Below, piece after piece: positions 25,235-35,305 of a DNA stretch of 64,000 bases (positions within the stretch are counted from its first letter, which is position 1; each line of letters begins with the position of its first letter). The stretch is from contig DASRWI010000016.1 of assembly GCA_035654655.1 (NCBI GenBank), positions 1 to 64,000 on the forward strand. Direction: 5' to 3'. A program made the translations under genes and the position numbers. The DNA is from DASRWI01 sp035654655. Its GTDB lineage: Bacteria > Bacteroidota > Ignavibacteria > Ignavibacteriales > Ignavibacteriaceae. The notes beneath the pieces are model-generated. The model was not told the origin of the DNA and searched no databases. It saw only the letters and a list, made by a program, of their open reading frames with translations.

Positions 25235-25827
25235 AATTCAATGTTTTGTTCATAAGCCTTATTCAGAATACTAACATATTCTTCAAATTCAATTTCAACA
25301 GCACCAAACATCTTCAAATGCTCAGTCATATACTGAACATCCAACAAAACAAATTCTTTTTCATTTAACCTTTCAATTAGTTTTATAAGTGCAGCCTTAG
25401 ATGCCTGTTCTTTTATAGAAAACATTGATTCGCCAAAGAAGGCTCCTCTAAATGTTATTCCATAAAGTCCACCTACTAATTTATTTTTTTGATAAACTTC
25501 AACTGTATGAATATTCCCTGTCTTATAAAGATTTTTATATGCTTCAATTAGTTCTTCATTAATCCAGGTTTCTTCTCTGTTAGCACAATTTTTTACTATA
25601 GATAAAAAATTAGTATCATATCTGAATTCAAAATCTGAATCTGATATAAATTTCCGTAAGGACCTTGGGTAGTTATAATTATCAAGAGGAATTATAGTCC
25701 TGACTTTTGGCAGATACCAGTTTATTATACCGGTATCTGAGTCAGCCATTGGAAAAGCACCATTAGCATACATCTTTATCATAAGATCAGGTCTTAAAAA
25801 TTCTTTATATTCTTCCTTAAATGACAT
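25231..25827 (-). CDS. aat: Leucyl/phenylalanyl-tRNA-protein transferase
   Basis: Adds Leu or Phe to the N-terminus of proteins with basic N-terminal residues, marking them for ClpAP under the N-degron pathway. The 198 residues carry the family blocks GAFPMADSDTGIINWYLP near the N-terminus, GGLYGITFRGAFFGESMFS, and LLDVQYMTEHLKMFGAVEI. It is a little shorter than the E. coli enzyme (234), as usual in Bacteroidota. It starts 12 bases after the MFS transporter gene and overlaps the 3' end of the convergent membrane protein gene. Confidence 0.95.
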   Translation of the reverse strand: MSFKEEYKEFLRPDLMIKMYANGAFPMADSDTGIINWYLPKVRTIIPLDNYNYPRSLRKFISDSDFEFRYDTNFLSIVKNCANREETWINEELIEAYKNLYKTGNIHTVEVYQKNKLVGGLYGITFRGAFFGESMFSIKEQASKAALIKLIERLNEKEFVLLDVQYMTEHLKMFGAVEIEFEEYVSILNKAYEQNIEF

Positions 25828-25839
25828 ATGCTTTAATTC

Positions 25840-27222
25840 TTAATTCTGAAATCTTTTCATCATCCATTTTTTGGAAATGATTAAACCAATTGGGCTTATA
25901 ATTGCTATGAAACCATATATTAGCCACATCATTTCTGTATTAGTTTGACTTGGAAGAACTCCTTCAGGACAATACTTCATTAAGAAAATTCCACTATATA
26001 AACTTGTAATTATTTTAGTCAGGAACCATGGGAATTGACCTATACCCATATAAATTCCAGTCATTCCTTTAGGCGCAATCTCAGCAATCCATTGCAGAAA
26101 TCTGGGCTGCCACATTGCTTCACCGATAGTCATAAATATTAGATATACTATTAAAGTATATATGTTTGGTCCTAATGCTAAAATAAATGTAGGCAAAGCC
26201 ATTACAAACGTTCCGGCAATCATCATGGTATAAGTGTTTTTCTTTGAAGTAAAAGCTGTTACGACTGGAGTTAAAACAAAAATTAAGATAGGATTAATAT
26301 TGCTGAAAAATTCAAAGTTATCACTTACAACTCCAGAAAAGGCTCTCTTACAATATATAGGCATTGTTAGCCATTGATGAGCAAATAAAGTTTGAACCGG
26401 AATTAAAATAAATATGAAATAAATAAATCTTAAATCAGTAATTGGGAATCTCTTAATATAAGCAATAGCTTTTTCACTCCAATTTTTACCTTCAACTTTT
26501 TCTTCAGTACTTTCTTCTTCCTCTTCCCGGTATATGTGAGCTTCCTTAGCAGCTTTTTTGGTAATCATAAAAGCAACAACTAACAAGCCGACAATTGTTA
26601 AAGCAATATAAACCCAGAAAACACCTGTCATGCCAAATGCTCTTCTAACAGGAGGAGAAATAAGTCCAGGTAAGAAAGCTCCTAAATTCATCAGTCCATA
26701 TAACATTGCAAAACCCATTGCAGATGTTTTTTTATTGGTAAAGAATTTTACTGCAGCATAAGCAGCAGGCTGATAAATACCATTACCTATTATAATCCAA
26801 AGTATTCCGAACATTGCATAGGAGTGAGAAGGAGACCACATACCTTGTCCGCCAAAAACAGGGCTAACAGTAATAAAAATTCTACCAATCAACATAAAGA
26901 ATATTGCCAGCATAAGTGATTTTCTTACACCGATAAAATCTACTGTAGCACCTAGAAACAACATTGCTAAAGTTATTCCACCTGTTAAAATGCCAACCAT
27001 CTTTGCAGCCTGGTCGTCATTCAGTCCAACATAATCATTAAAGTAAAGAGCAAGCAGCGAAAGCATTCCAAAATAAATCAGACCTTCAATCGCATAGGAT
27101 ATATTAACTCCGGCTAAAGCTCGGGAAGTTTTAAACAAATCTTTAAATGGTTGCGAAATTTCATACCATGTTTCTTTAAGAAGAGATTTTTTCACAACAT
27201 CATTTTCGGGAACATTTTCCAT
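25840..27222 (-). CDS. MFS transporter
   Basis: A 460-residue protein with about twelve hydrophobic helices and a charged central loop (KKAAKEAHIYREEEEEST) that is typical of the major facilitator superfamily. TVDFIGVRKSLMLAI resembles the loop 2-3 motif D-x3-G-R-R. NGIYQPAAYAAVKFF is reminiscent of peptide transporters of the POT family, but their ExxER signature is absent, so the substrate is unknown. It is the first gene of an operon with aat. Confidence 0.8.
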   Translation of the reverse strand: MENVPENDVVKKSLLKETWYEISQPFKDLFKTSRALAGVNISYAIEGLIYFGMLSLLALYFNDYVGLNDDQAAKMVGILTGGITLAMLFLGATVDFIGVRKSLMLAIFFMLIGRIFITVSPVFGGQGMWSPSHSYAMFGILWIIIGNGIYQPAAYAAVKFFTNKKTSAMGFAMLYGLMNLGAFLPGLISPPVRRAFGMTGVFWVYIALTIVGLLVVAFMITKKAAKEAHIYREEEEESTEEKVEGKNWSEKAIAYIKRFPITDLRFIYFIFILIPVQTLFAHQWLTMPIYCKRAFSGVVSDNFEFFSNINPILIFVLTPVVTAFTSKKNTYTMMIAGTFVMALPTFILALGPNIYTLIVYLIFMTIGEAMWQPRFLQWIAEIAPKGMTGIYMGIGQFPWFLTKIITSLYSGIFLMKYCPEGVLPSQTNTEMMWLIYGFIAIISPIGLIISKKWMMKRFQN

Positions 27223-27328
27223 TTAGTATTGATTCCTGGGTAAAGTTTAAGAGAAAGTATTTTATTAATTATAATAAAATAAAAATTAATAAACGAGAAT
27301 TATTTTTAAGAATGGAGAGGAAAATCTA

Positions 27329-28294
27329 TTATTTCTTTTCAAGAATTTTATCGTCATTCAATAAATATATTACATTATCATTAGCGAGATATAAACTTCC
27401 CTTATAAAATTTCTTTGCTTCCTCTTCTATATCTTTGATGCTATTTTTGTTTGAATCTACTGCTACATCAGCATATCTTGAGCTAAAATGAGTTAGAATT
27501 AAATTGGGGACTTTCTTTTCTTCAGCATATTTCGCAATATTTTCAGCAGTGCAATGACCAGATACTTCCAGTAATTCGGAGTCAGCATCTGATGTAAATG
27601 TCGCTTCGTGAACAAGAATATCAGTACCTTTAATAACCTTATCAAGCATTTTGGGATTATCATTATCTCCGCAGATAATTGTATTCTTGTTAATAAATAT
27701 TTTATTAAGATAATCTTTGCTGAAAAAAATTTTTCCATTTATTTCAACATTTTGTTCGTTCTGCAGTTTCCCCCACAAAGGTCCTTGTGGAACATTATCC
27801 TCTTTCAATTTTTCGATATTCAATTTTCTTTTTATTATTTCTCTCGTAAATACAAAAGCATACGAATCTACTCCATGTGAAAGTTTAACAATTTTAATCT
27901 TGATGTCGCCAAAACTTAATTCATCTTTTAATTCTTCTATTGGTATAAAATTTAATTTATATGTAAGATGCATAAAGGTATTTTCTAAAGCACTCACAAT
28001 AAATTTAATAACATTTATTGGTGCAACTAAATCTAATTCATTTTGCCTACCATCCATAGCAGCAGTACCCAACAAGCCGGGAAGTCCATAAACGTGGTCA
28101 CCATGGACGTGTGTAATCAAAATAGTTTTAAGTCTACTTAAGGATAAATTTGAATTTAAAATTCTGTACTGAGTTCCTTCTCCACAATCAACAAGACACC
28201 AGTCTTTACTATCAATTGGTTTAACAGCAATTGCTGAAAGATTTCTTGTCCTTGTTGGTTTACCTGCAGAAGTACCTAAAAATATTATTTCCAT
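27329..28294 (-). CDS. rnz: Ribonuclease Z
   Basis: Metallo-beta-lactamase-fold endonuclease that trims tRNA 3' trailers. The 321 residues contain the N-terminal LGTSAGKPTRTRN block typical of RNase Z, the zinc motif H62-V-H64-G-D66-H67, and the C-terminal HFSSRY motif. It is of the long form with the flexible arm. The window's tRNA-Arg lacks an encoded CCA, so trimming to the discriminator base followed by CCA addition fits this enzyme. Confidence 0.93.
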   Translation of the reverse strand: MEIIFLGTSAGKPTRTRNLSAIAVKPIDSKDWCLVDCGEGTQYRILNSNLSLSRLKTILITHVHGDHVYGLPGLLGTAAMDGRQNELDLVAPINVIKFIVSALENTFMHLTYKLNFIPIEELKDELSFGDIKIKIVKLSHGVDSYAFVFTREIIKRKLNIEKLKEDNVPQGPLWGKLQNEQNVEINGKIFFSKDYLNKIFINKNTIICGDNDNPKMLDKVIKGTDILVHEATFTSDADSELLEVSGHCTAENIAKYAEEKKVPNLILTHFSSRYADVAVDSNKNSIKDIEEEAKKFYKGSLYLANDNVIYLLNDDKILEKK

Positions 28295-28448
28295 ATTTAT
28301 CTTTTTTAATCAATTATAATATATTTTATAATAATTGATGTGTCAAACTTGCTGTAAATAATCTTACAAGATTTGATTTTTTTGTTTCCTTTCTTGTAAA
28401 AAATTTATTTATATTAAGGAATAATTTAAATTTAAAGGATATTATTTT

Positions 28449-29840
28449 ATGGACTTCAGGACTGAGACAGACAGCATGGGGGAAATTGCAGTTCCCGTAA
28501 ATAAATATTATGGAGCGCAAACTGCCCGCTCTCTAAAGAATTTTAAAATCGGCGGAGAAACCTTTCCTCCTGAATTAATCAGAGCTTTTGGTATTCTTAA
28601 AAAAGCAGCCGCTATGGTAAATAAAGACCTGGGTCTTTTACCTGCAGATAAAGCTGGTTTAATTATTAAAGCTGCTGAAGAAGTTATTGATGGAAAGCTT
28701 AATGAACACTTCCCTCTTGTGGTTTGGCAGACCGGCAGTGGTACTCAAACTAATATGAATGTTAATGAAGTTATTTCAAACAGAGCTATTGAAATGACAG
28801 GTGGAACAATGGGAAGCAAAAAACCTATTCATCCAAATGACGATGTTAATAAGGCTCAATCATCAAATGATACCTTCCCTGCAGCAATGCATATTGCAGC
28901 AGTTGAAGAAGTTCATAGAAGATTAATTCCAATGGTTACCAAGCTTAGAGATGCACTTCAGAAAAAATCTGAAGAATTTAAAAACATCATTAAGATAGGC
29001 AGAACTCATTTAATGGATGCTACTCCACTAACTTTAGGACAGGAATTCTCAGGATATGTTCAGCAATTAACAAATGGACTTGAAAGAATAAACTGTGCAA
29101 TGCCTCGTCTTTATGAACTTGCCTTAGGCGGTACTGCAGTGGGTACTGGATTAAATACTCATCCTGAATTTGCTGTTAAATCAGCACAAAAAATTGCTGA
29201 GTTAACAGGTAAACCTTTTATTACAGGAAGGAATAAATTTGAAGGTCTTGCTGCTCACGATGCAATGGTAGAGCTTAGTGGAGTTCTAAAAACATTGGCA
29301 GCTTCTCTAATGAAAATCGCTAATGATATTAGATGGCTTGGGTCAGGCCCACGCAGTGGAATCGGTGAATTAATGCTTCCCGAAAACGAGCCTGGCAGTT
29401 CAATTATGCCTGGTAAAGTTAATCCAACACAATCTGAAGCAATGACTATGGTTTGCGTTCAGGTATTTGGTAATGATACAGCAGTCAATTTTGCAGGTGC
29501 AAGCGGAAACTTCGAACTAAATGTTTTTAAACCTGTTATAATTTTTAATGTTCTTCAATCAATAAAATTAATCTCCGATGCTTGTGAAAGCTTTACTGAC
29601 AACTGTGTAGTTGGTATCCAGGCATCTATCGCAAATATCAAAAAACATCTTGACAATTCTTTAATGCTGGTTACGTCATTAAATCCTCATATTGGATATG
29701 ATAATGCAGCCAAGGTTGCCAAAAAGGCACATAAAGAAAACAAAACTCTTAAAGAAGCAGCAATTGAATTAGGATTGCTGACTGAAGAAAAGTTTGATGA
29801 AGTTGTTAGACCGGAAAAGATGATTGGGCCAAAAGCCTGA
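28449..29840 (+). CDS. fumC: Fumarate hydratase class II
   Basis: Iron-independent fumarase converting fumarate and malate in the TCA cycle or its reductive branch. The 463 residues show the family blocks QTGSGTQTNMNVNEVISNRA, SSNDTFPAAMHIAA, GRTHLMDATPLTLGQEFSGY and the signature GSSIMPGKVNPTQSE (residues 316-330). Aspartase is the close relative, but the block set and HPNDDVNKAQSSNDTFP favour fumarase. It is apparently monocistronic. Confidence 0.95.
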   Translation: MDFRTETDSMGEIAVPVNKYYGAQTARSLKNFKIGGETFPPELIRAFGILKKAAAMVNKDLGLLPADKAGLIIKAAEEVIDGKLNEHFPLVVWQTGSGTQTNMNVNEVISNRAIEMTGGTMGSKKPIHPNDDVNKAQSSNDTFPAAMHIAAVEEVHRRLIPMVTKLRDALQKKSEEFKNIIKIGRTHLMDATPLTLGQEFSGYVQQLTNGLERINCAMPRLYELALGGTAVGTGLNTHPEFAVKSAQKIAELTGKPFITGRNKFEGLAAHDAMVELSGVLKTLAASLMKIANDIRWLGSGPRSGIGELMLPENEPGSSIMPGKVNPTQSEAMTMVCVQVFGNDTAVNFAGASGNFELNVFKPVIIFNVLQSIKLISDACESFTDNCVVGIQASIANIKKHLDNSLMLVTSLNPHIGYDNAAKVAKKAHKENKTLKEAAIELGLLTEEKFDEVVRPEKMIGPKA

Positions 29841-29872
29841 TATTGACTTGACAGTTTTCACATTAAGACTTT

Positions 29873-29880
29873 TATGTTTG
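29873..29880 (+). promoter_or_regulatory. Putative promoter of hppA
   Basis: TATGTTTG matches TAnnTTTG; a TTG within TTGACA (29848-29853) lies 22 bases upstream as a possible -33 element. This would give hppA a leader of about 200 bases containing two hairpins. Confidence 0.5.
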
Positions 29881-30012
29881 CAAAATAAATTTTAAAGTGT
29901 TTAATTTTTAAATAACAAAAATTTGTTAAAGAGAATATAAAAGTCTTATCTTATAAAAGAAAATTTAATGTGAATTTTCTATATAAAGTACATGGGTTTG
30001 AGCTTTATACAC

Positions 30013-30054
30013 CAATGCTATGCATTGATCATGCCCTTATGATCTAGTTTTTTT
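30013..30054 (+). promoter_or_regulatory. Two adjacent hairpins and T-run in the fumC-hppA interval
   Basis: CAATGC-tat-GCATTG (30013-30027) abuts GATCAT-gccctt-ATGATC (30027-30044), which is followed by TAG and seven T. The second is terminator-like. It may be a late terminator of fumC (about 190 bases away) or an attenuator in the hppA leader. The unit may also be a dispersed repeat. Confidence 0.45.
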
Positions 30055-30090
30055 CATAACCAAAGATTTTTTATCAATTTAAGGAATAAC

Positions 30091-32271
30091 ATGGAACTTC
30101 AATTAGTTTTTGGTATTAGCTTACTTGGATTATTGTTCGCTTACTACCTGACTCGTAATGTTCTTAAAAGGGATACGGGTACTGCAAAAATGCGGGAAAT
30201 TTCTGATGCTATTAAAGAAGGCGCTGAAGCTTTTTTAAGGAGGCAGAATAGAACCATAATTTATTTGGCGATTGCTCTGGCAGCCTTTATATATATAATG
30301 TATGCTTTTATTAGAACTCCTACTGAACACGACCCTGCATCCAGACAAATGATGGCTTTATGGACGACCGTATCTTTTGTTTTTGGTGCTGCAAGCTCTG
30401 TTGCTGCCGGGTATATGGGAATGTGGGTTGCAATCAGGTCAAATATCAGAGCTGCTTCTGCAGCTATGAAAGGAATGAATGGAGCACTACAGACAGCTCT
30501 TAGAGGTGGTGCGGTTTCCGGATTTTTCGTTGTTGCTTTAAGTTTACTTGGTGTTACAGGTCTTTTTGCCTTGGTTGATTATTTCGAAATTACTGCAATA
30601 AATAATATTCCTTTACTAATTGTTGGTTATGGTTTTGGTGCAAGCTTCGTTGCATTATTTGCTCAATTGGGTGGAGGTATTTTTACCAAAGCTGCTGATG
30701 TTGGTGCAGACTTAGTAGGAAAAGTTGAAGCTGGAATTCCTGAAGATGACCCGCGTAATCCTGCAGTAATTGCAGACCTTGTTGGCGATAACGTTGGTGA
30801 TTGTGCAGGCCGTGGTGCCGATTTATTTGAATCCACTGCAGCTGAAAATATCGGGGCAATGATTCTTGCAGCCGGACTTTTCAGAAATAATCCTGAAGCT
30901 TTTTCAAATACTTCTATTATGAGCATACTGTTATTCCCTCTTGTTGCCCGTGCCTTTGGTATTATTGCTTCAATGATTGGGATATTGATAGTTAAAACTA
31001 ATGATACTGAAGACCCTATGAAGGCTTTAAATAGAGGCTATTATGTTACTGCCATAATGGCAACAATAGGCTTCTTTATAGCTTCAAGATGGTTAATTGG
31101 ACCTGTATATTATTTTAACTTTTTCTTGTGTGGTGTAATCGGAATTTTAACTGCTGTTGCATTCGTTTATATAACACAATATTATACTGAATATAGATAC
31201 AGACCTGTTAAATATATTGCGGAAGCATCTCAAACAGGCTCAGCTACAAATATTATTTCCGGTATTGCTGTTGGTATGGAATCGACAGGATTACCTGTAC
31301 TTGTAATTGCTGCTGCTGTAGTTTCATCTTATTATTTAGGTTTAAGTTCCGGACTAAATCATGCAGGATTATTTGGTACTGCTGTTGCAACTATGGGAAT
31401 GTTAGGAACTGCAGCATACATTTTAGCAATGGATACTTTTGGTCCTATTACTGATAACGCAGGTGGTATTGTTGAAATGAGCCAACAGCCTGAAGAAATT
31501 AGAGTAAAAACTGATAGACTTGATGCTGTTGGAAATACAACAAAAGCATTAACAAAAGGATATGCCGTTGGTTCAGCAGCTTTAGCAGCCTTTTTATTGT
31601 TCGGTGCTTATATGGATGAAGTTAAAGTTTACAAACAGGATTTTGAACCGGTTATTAACCTTAATAAACCTGAAGTTTTTATTGGTGCTATACTTGGTGC
31701 AATGTTAGTTTATATGTTTTCATCATTAGCAATTAAAGCTGTAGGAAAAGCTGCTTACTCAATTATTAATAATGTAAGAGAACAATTCAAAGCTAATCCT
31801 GGCATTATGCTTGGAACATCCAAACCTGATTATGCACAATGCGTTGACATTGCAACTAAAGCAGCATTAAGAAAAATGGTACTTCCAGGATTATTAGTTG
31901 TTGGACTAACCATTGCAGTAGGTGTTGTATTTAAAATGCTGTATAATTCTTTCCACAATTCCTTTGCAGGAACAATTCAATCAGTTGAACTTGCAAGTGG
32001 TGCCGAAGTAATAGGAAGCTTTTTAATGGTTGCAACCATTACAGGTATTATGATGGCATTATTCTTAAATAATGGTGGTGGTGCCTGGGATAATGCAAAG
32101 AAATATATTGAAACAGGAGCTTATGGAGGTAAAAAAACTGATTCACACAGAGCCTCTATAGTTGGTGATACAGTTGGTGATCCTTTCAAAGATACTGCAG
32201 GACCATCACTGCACGTTCTTATCAAATTACTAAGTACACTTACATTAGTTTTAGCTCCATTGTTTATTTAA
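30091..32271 (+). CDS. hppA: Membrane-bound proton-pumping pyrophosphatase (K+-independent type)
   Basis: Integral membrane enzyme that couples PPi hydrolysis to cation pumping. The 726 residues form about 16 helices and contain the PPi-binding blocks DVGADLVGKVEAGIPEDDPR (about 208-227), DNVGDCAGRGADLFES, and the C-terminal SIVGDTVGDPFKDTAGPSL. The motif GNTTKALTKG has Lys485 where K+-dependent enzymes have Ala, the determinant of K+ independence in this family. H+ rather than Na+ pumping is therefore inferred. It is preceded by a long structured leader and followed by a strong terminator. Confidence 0.95.
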   Translation: MELQLVFGISLLGLLFAYYLTRNVLKRDTGTAKMREISDAIKEGAEAFLRRQNRTIIYLAIALAAFIYIMYAFIRTPTEHDPASRQMMALWTTVSFVFGAASSVAAGYMGMWVAIRSNIRAASAAMKGMNGALQTALRGGAVSGFFVVALSLLGVTGLFALVDYFEITAINNIPLLIVGYGFGASFVALFAQLGGGIFTKAADVGADLVGKVEAGIPEDDPRNPAVIADLVGDNVGDCAGRGADLFESTAAENIGAMILAAGLFRNNPEAFSNTSIMSILLFPLVARAFGIIASMIGILIVKTNDTEDPMKALNRGYYVTAIMATIGFFIASRWLIGPVYYFNFFLCGVIGILTAVAFVYITQYYTEYRYRPVKYIAEASQTGSATNIISGIAVGMESTGLPVLVIAAAVVSSYYLGLSSGLNHAGLFGTAVATMGMLGTAAYILAMDTFGPITDNAGGIVEMSQQPEEIRVKTDRLDAVGNTTKALTKGYAVGSAALAAFLLFGAYMDEVKVYKQDFEPVINLNKPEVFIGAILGAMLVYMFSSLAIKAVGKAAYSIINNVREQFKANPGIMLGTSKPDYAQCVDIATKAALRKMVLPGLLVVGLTIAVGVVFKMLYNSFHNSFAGTIQSVELASGAEVIGSFLMVATITGIMMALFLNNGGGAWDNAKKYIETGAYGGKKTDSHRASIVGDTVGDPFKDTAGPSLHVLIKLLSTLTLVLAPLFI

Positions 32272-32296
32272 TAGAAGAAAAACATAAAAACCTTTC

Positions 32297-32325
32297 AAAA
32301 CCCGCATTTGGATGCGGGTTTTTTA
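32297..32325 (+). terminator. Terminator of hppA
   Basis: AAAACCCGCAT (32297-32307), loop TTGG, ATGCGGGTTTT (32312-32322) and further T. Confidence 0.93.
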
Positions 32326-32334
32326 TTTTTCCTT

Positions 32335-32366
32335 TTTGAAATCATATATATTCATCATTATTTTTG
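32335..32366 (+). promoter_or_regulatory. Bacteroidota-type promoter of the TonB-receptor operon
   Basis: TTTG (32335-32338), 20-base spacer, TATTTTTG (32359-32366). Both elements match the -33 TTTG and -7 TAnnTTTG consensus with the right spacing. The transcript would start about 17 bases before the ATG at 32391. It is the best promoter match on the plus strand in this window. Confidence 0.7.
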
Positions 32367-32390
32367 AGTTATAAAAAATAATGAGATTTT

Positions 32391-34529
32391 ATGAAACGAA
32401 TTTTCTTCCTTTCGGTGTTCATTATTTCAATTAATATTTTCCCTCAGATAAAAATATCAGGCAAAGTAACTGATACTCACGGTACTGGTTTGCCGGCAGC
32501 AAATGTTTACATCAAAGATTCTTATGATGGTGCCACATCAGATACTTCAGGCTCATTTTCTTTTATTACCACCGAAAATGGAGAGAAAATTTTGCTTGCC
32601 AGCTACATAGGTTATAAAACATTTGAACTAAAAATTAATCTTGATGCAAAAATCAAAAAAGAATTTAAAATTAATATTCAGCTTGAAGAAGTATTTACAG
32701 AACTCAACACAGTTGTAATTTCAGCAGGTTCATTTGAAGCAAGTGATGAAAAGAAATCAATTATACTACGTCCATTGGATATAGTAACAACAGGCTCGCA
32801 AGCCGATGTATATTCAGCATTAAATACATTACCCGGTTCACAGCAAATTGGTGAACAGGAAGGTATGTTTGTTCGTGGAGGAGATGCAGTTGAATCCAAA
32901 GTTTTTATTGACGAAATGCTTGTCCAAAAACCTTTTTTCTCGAGCATCCCTGATATCCCCTCGAGAGGAAGATTCTCAGCATTTTATTTTAAAGGAACTG
33001 TTTTTAGTACCGGTGGTTATTCAGCCCAATATGGACAAGCTTTATCTTCAGCATTAATTTTAAAAACAGAAGACTTACCTGACCAAACTTTTTCAGCAAT
33101 AAGTTTAATGCCGTTGGGAATTGGTGCTTCCCATACACAAAGATGGGAAAATTCTTCAATCTCTGCTGAAGTAAATTATTATGATTTAAAACCTTACTTT
33201 GCTTTTACTCCTCAACGCCAAAAATATGAGAGAGCTCCCATTTCCGGTGATGTAAATTTTATGTTTAGACTTAAACCATCTTCAACCGGTATAATTAAGT
33301 TGTATGGATATTATAATACTTCTGTTACTAAGATGTATCTTCCTAATCTTGATGCTCCTGTAGAAGATAGACTAGACCTTTATAACAAAGATTTTTATTT
33401 AAATGCAAACTATAAAGATGTATTTGGTGAATGGGCAGTATTTATAGGAACTTCATTTAATAATGATAAGGATGACATTAAACTTAATTTAAATGATATT
33501 AATGAAGGAACACGATTATTTTCAGGTAAATCTGTTATATCTCATCCTTTATTTAATAGGAACACAATTACATTCGGAGCAGAAGCCACTTCAATAACCT
33601 TTGATGAAAGATTTAATATTTATAAAAGAAAAATTTCACATATTACATCTGCCGGATTTGTAGAATCTGATATTTTTATTTCAAAAGATTTTGCTGCGCG
33701 TATTGGTGTCAGGTATGAATATTCAAACATATTGGCTAAATCAAATTTTGCTCCACGAACATCTTTAGCATATAAATTAGGAAATTATGGACAGGTAAAT
33801 TTTGCTTATGGTAGATTTTTCCAACTTCCTGAAAAGGATTATTTATACATAACTAACAAACTTGATTATGAAAACGCAGACCACTATATAATTAATTATC
33901 AATTTATTGAAGATGATATAAATTTCAGAATTGAAGGATATTACAAAGATTACAAAGACCTTGTTAAAGGAAGCCTCCCCTTCGCAAGAGGATGGGATGA
34001 TTTCACTGTACTGCAAAATATCCCTATCACTAATTTAGGTAAAGGCTACGCTAAAGGAATAGATGTATTCTGGAGAGACAGACTTTTTATTAACAATACC
34101 GATTATTGGGTTTCATATTCATATCTTGATACTAAAAGAGAATATAAAAATTATCCAACTATAGCAATTCCTCCCTTTGCAGCAAAACATACATTTTCAT
34201 TTGTTCTTAAACATTATGTTGAGTCAATATCAACAAGCTTTGGACTTACATATACTCACGCAACTGGAAGAACATATTATAATCCAAATAATCAAAATTT
34301 TCTTTCTGATAGAACGAAAAGCTATAACAACTTGAGTTTGAATGCAGCATATTTGACATATTTACTTGGTAATTATACAGTTATATTTTTCTCAGTTGAT
34401 AATCTTCCTGGATTTGCAAACATCTATGGTTACAGGTATTCATCTGATGGAGTTAGGAATATGGCAATTATTCCAACTCAACTTAGAGCTTTTTTTATTG
34501 GGTGTTTTATTAATTTCACTTACAAATAA
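32391..34529 (+). CDS. TonB-dependent outer-membrane receptor with carboxypeptidase-regulatory-like domain
   Basis: A 712-residue outer-membrane transporter. A signal peptide (to about residue 19) is followed by a carboxypeptidase D regulatory-like beta-sandwich (about 22-110, GKVTDTHGTGLPAANVYIKD). The plug domain follows (about 115-230; VYSALNTLPGSQQIGEQEGMF, then GGYSAQYGQALSSALIL), then a beta barrel ending in KIN-like FINFTYK. The substrate is unknown; no SusD-like partner is adjacent. Two paralogous secreted proteins follow 12 and 101 bases after the previous stop, suggesting a three-gene operon. Confidence 0.9.
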   Translation: MKRIFFLSVFIISINIFPQIKISGKVTDTHGTGLPAANVYIKDSYDGATSDTSGSFSFITTENGEKILLASYIGYKTFELKINLDAKIKKEFKINIQLEEVFTELNTVVISAGSFEASDEKKSIILRPLDIVTTGSQADVYSALNTLPGSQQIGEQEGMFVRGGDAVESKVFIDEMLVQKPFFSSIPDIPSRGRFSAFYFKGTVFSTGGYSAQYGQALSSALILKTEDLPDQTFSAISLMPLGIGASHTQRWENSSISAEVNYYDLKPYFAFTPQRQKYERAPISGDVNFMFRLKPSSTGIIKLYGYYNTSVTKMYLPNLDAPVEDRLDLYNKDFYLNANYKDVFGEWAVFIGTSFNNDKDDIKLNLNDINEGTRLFSGKSVISHPLFNRNTITFGAEATSITFDERFNIYKRKISHITSAGFVESDIFISKDFAARIGVRYEYSNILAKSNFAPRTSLAYKLGNYGQVNFAYGRFFQLPEKDYLYITNKLDYENADHYIINYQFIEDDINFRIEGYYKDYKDLVKGSLPFARGWDDFTVLQNIPITNLGKGYAKGIDVFWRDRLFINNTDYWVSYSYLDTKREYKNYPTIAIPPFAAKHTFSFVLKHYVESISTSFGLTYTHATGRTYYNPNNQNFLSDRTKSYNNLSLNAAYLTYLLGNYTVIFFSVDNLPGFANIYGYRYSSDGVRNMAIIPTQLRAFFIGCFINFTYK

Positions 34530-34541
34530 ATAGGAATTAAA

Positions 34542-35204
34542 ATGAAATATTTTATTTATATACTTGTTTTGATTTGTACTTTATCATTAATTAATAAAAC
34601 GTATGCACAAGATGAAAAGTACAAAACGGCAATGAAGAATAATATTCTTCTTATTGATTCTGCCAAAACAATTCAAGACCTTCAAACTTTAGCCAATAAC
34701 TTTGAAAGAATAGGAAATGCAGAAAAAAATAAATGGCTGCCTTTTTATTATGCCGGTTACATATATATTTTAATCAACCTATATGAAAATGATAATGACA
34801 CTAAGGATATGTATCTGGATAAAGCTGACATCTTTATCAACACAGCAGATTCATTAGAACCTAAAAATAGTGAGATACTTTCTCTTAAAGCTTTCGTTGC
34901 AGAAATGAGAATATCAATTGCACCAATGACAAGATGGATGAAGTTTGGAACAATTTTCGATAATTATATTGATGAAGCAATAATAGCAGATACAACTAAC
35001 CCCAGACCTGAATTTCTAAAAGGGCAAATGATTTATTACACACCAACCCAATTTGGAGGAGGATTTGAGAATGCTAAACCAATTCTTGAGGAAGCTTTAA
35101 GAAAGTATAATAATTTTAAACCCATTGACGAAATACATCCAAGTTGGGGAAGAGCTCAGCTTGAAGAAATTCTATTAAATTCAGAGCAAACTAAAACAAA
35201 TTAA
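34542..35204 (+). CDS. Exported TPR-like protein, first of a tandem paralogous pair
   Basis: A 220-residue protein with a signal peptide (ends TYAQ). It is largely alpha-helical with TPR-like units: LLIDSAKTIQDLQTLANNFE, WLPFYYAGYIYI, DKADIFINTADSLEPKNSEI, NPRPEFLKGQMIYY and AKPILEEALRKYNNF. I do not recognise a named family, but similar proteins occur in Bacteroidota. Twelve bases separate it from the receptor gene, so joint function at the envelope is inferred. The next gene is a clear homolog with the same motif order. Confidence 0.75.
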   Translation: MKYFIYILVLICTLSLINKTYAQDEKYKTAMKNNILLIDSAKTIQDLQTLANNFERIGNAEKNKWLPFYYAGYIYILINLYENDNDTKDMYLDKADIFINTADSLEPKNSEILSLKAFVAEMRISIAPMTRWMKFGTIFDNYIDEAIIADTTNPRPEFLKGQMIYYTPTQFGGGFENAKPILEEALRKYNNFKPIDEIHPSWGRAQLEEILLNSEQTKTN

Positions 35205-35305
35205 AAATAAATAGGTATAAAATAAAATCTAAATAAAATTTTGAATGCTATATATATCTAATTATTTTTATAAATAATTTATCATCATATTTTTAAGGAT
35301 GTTCA

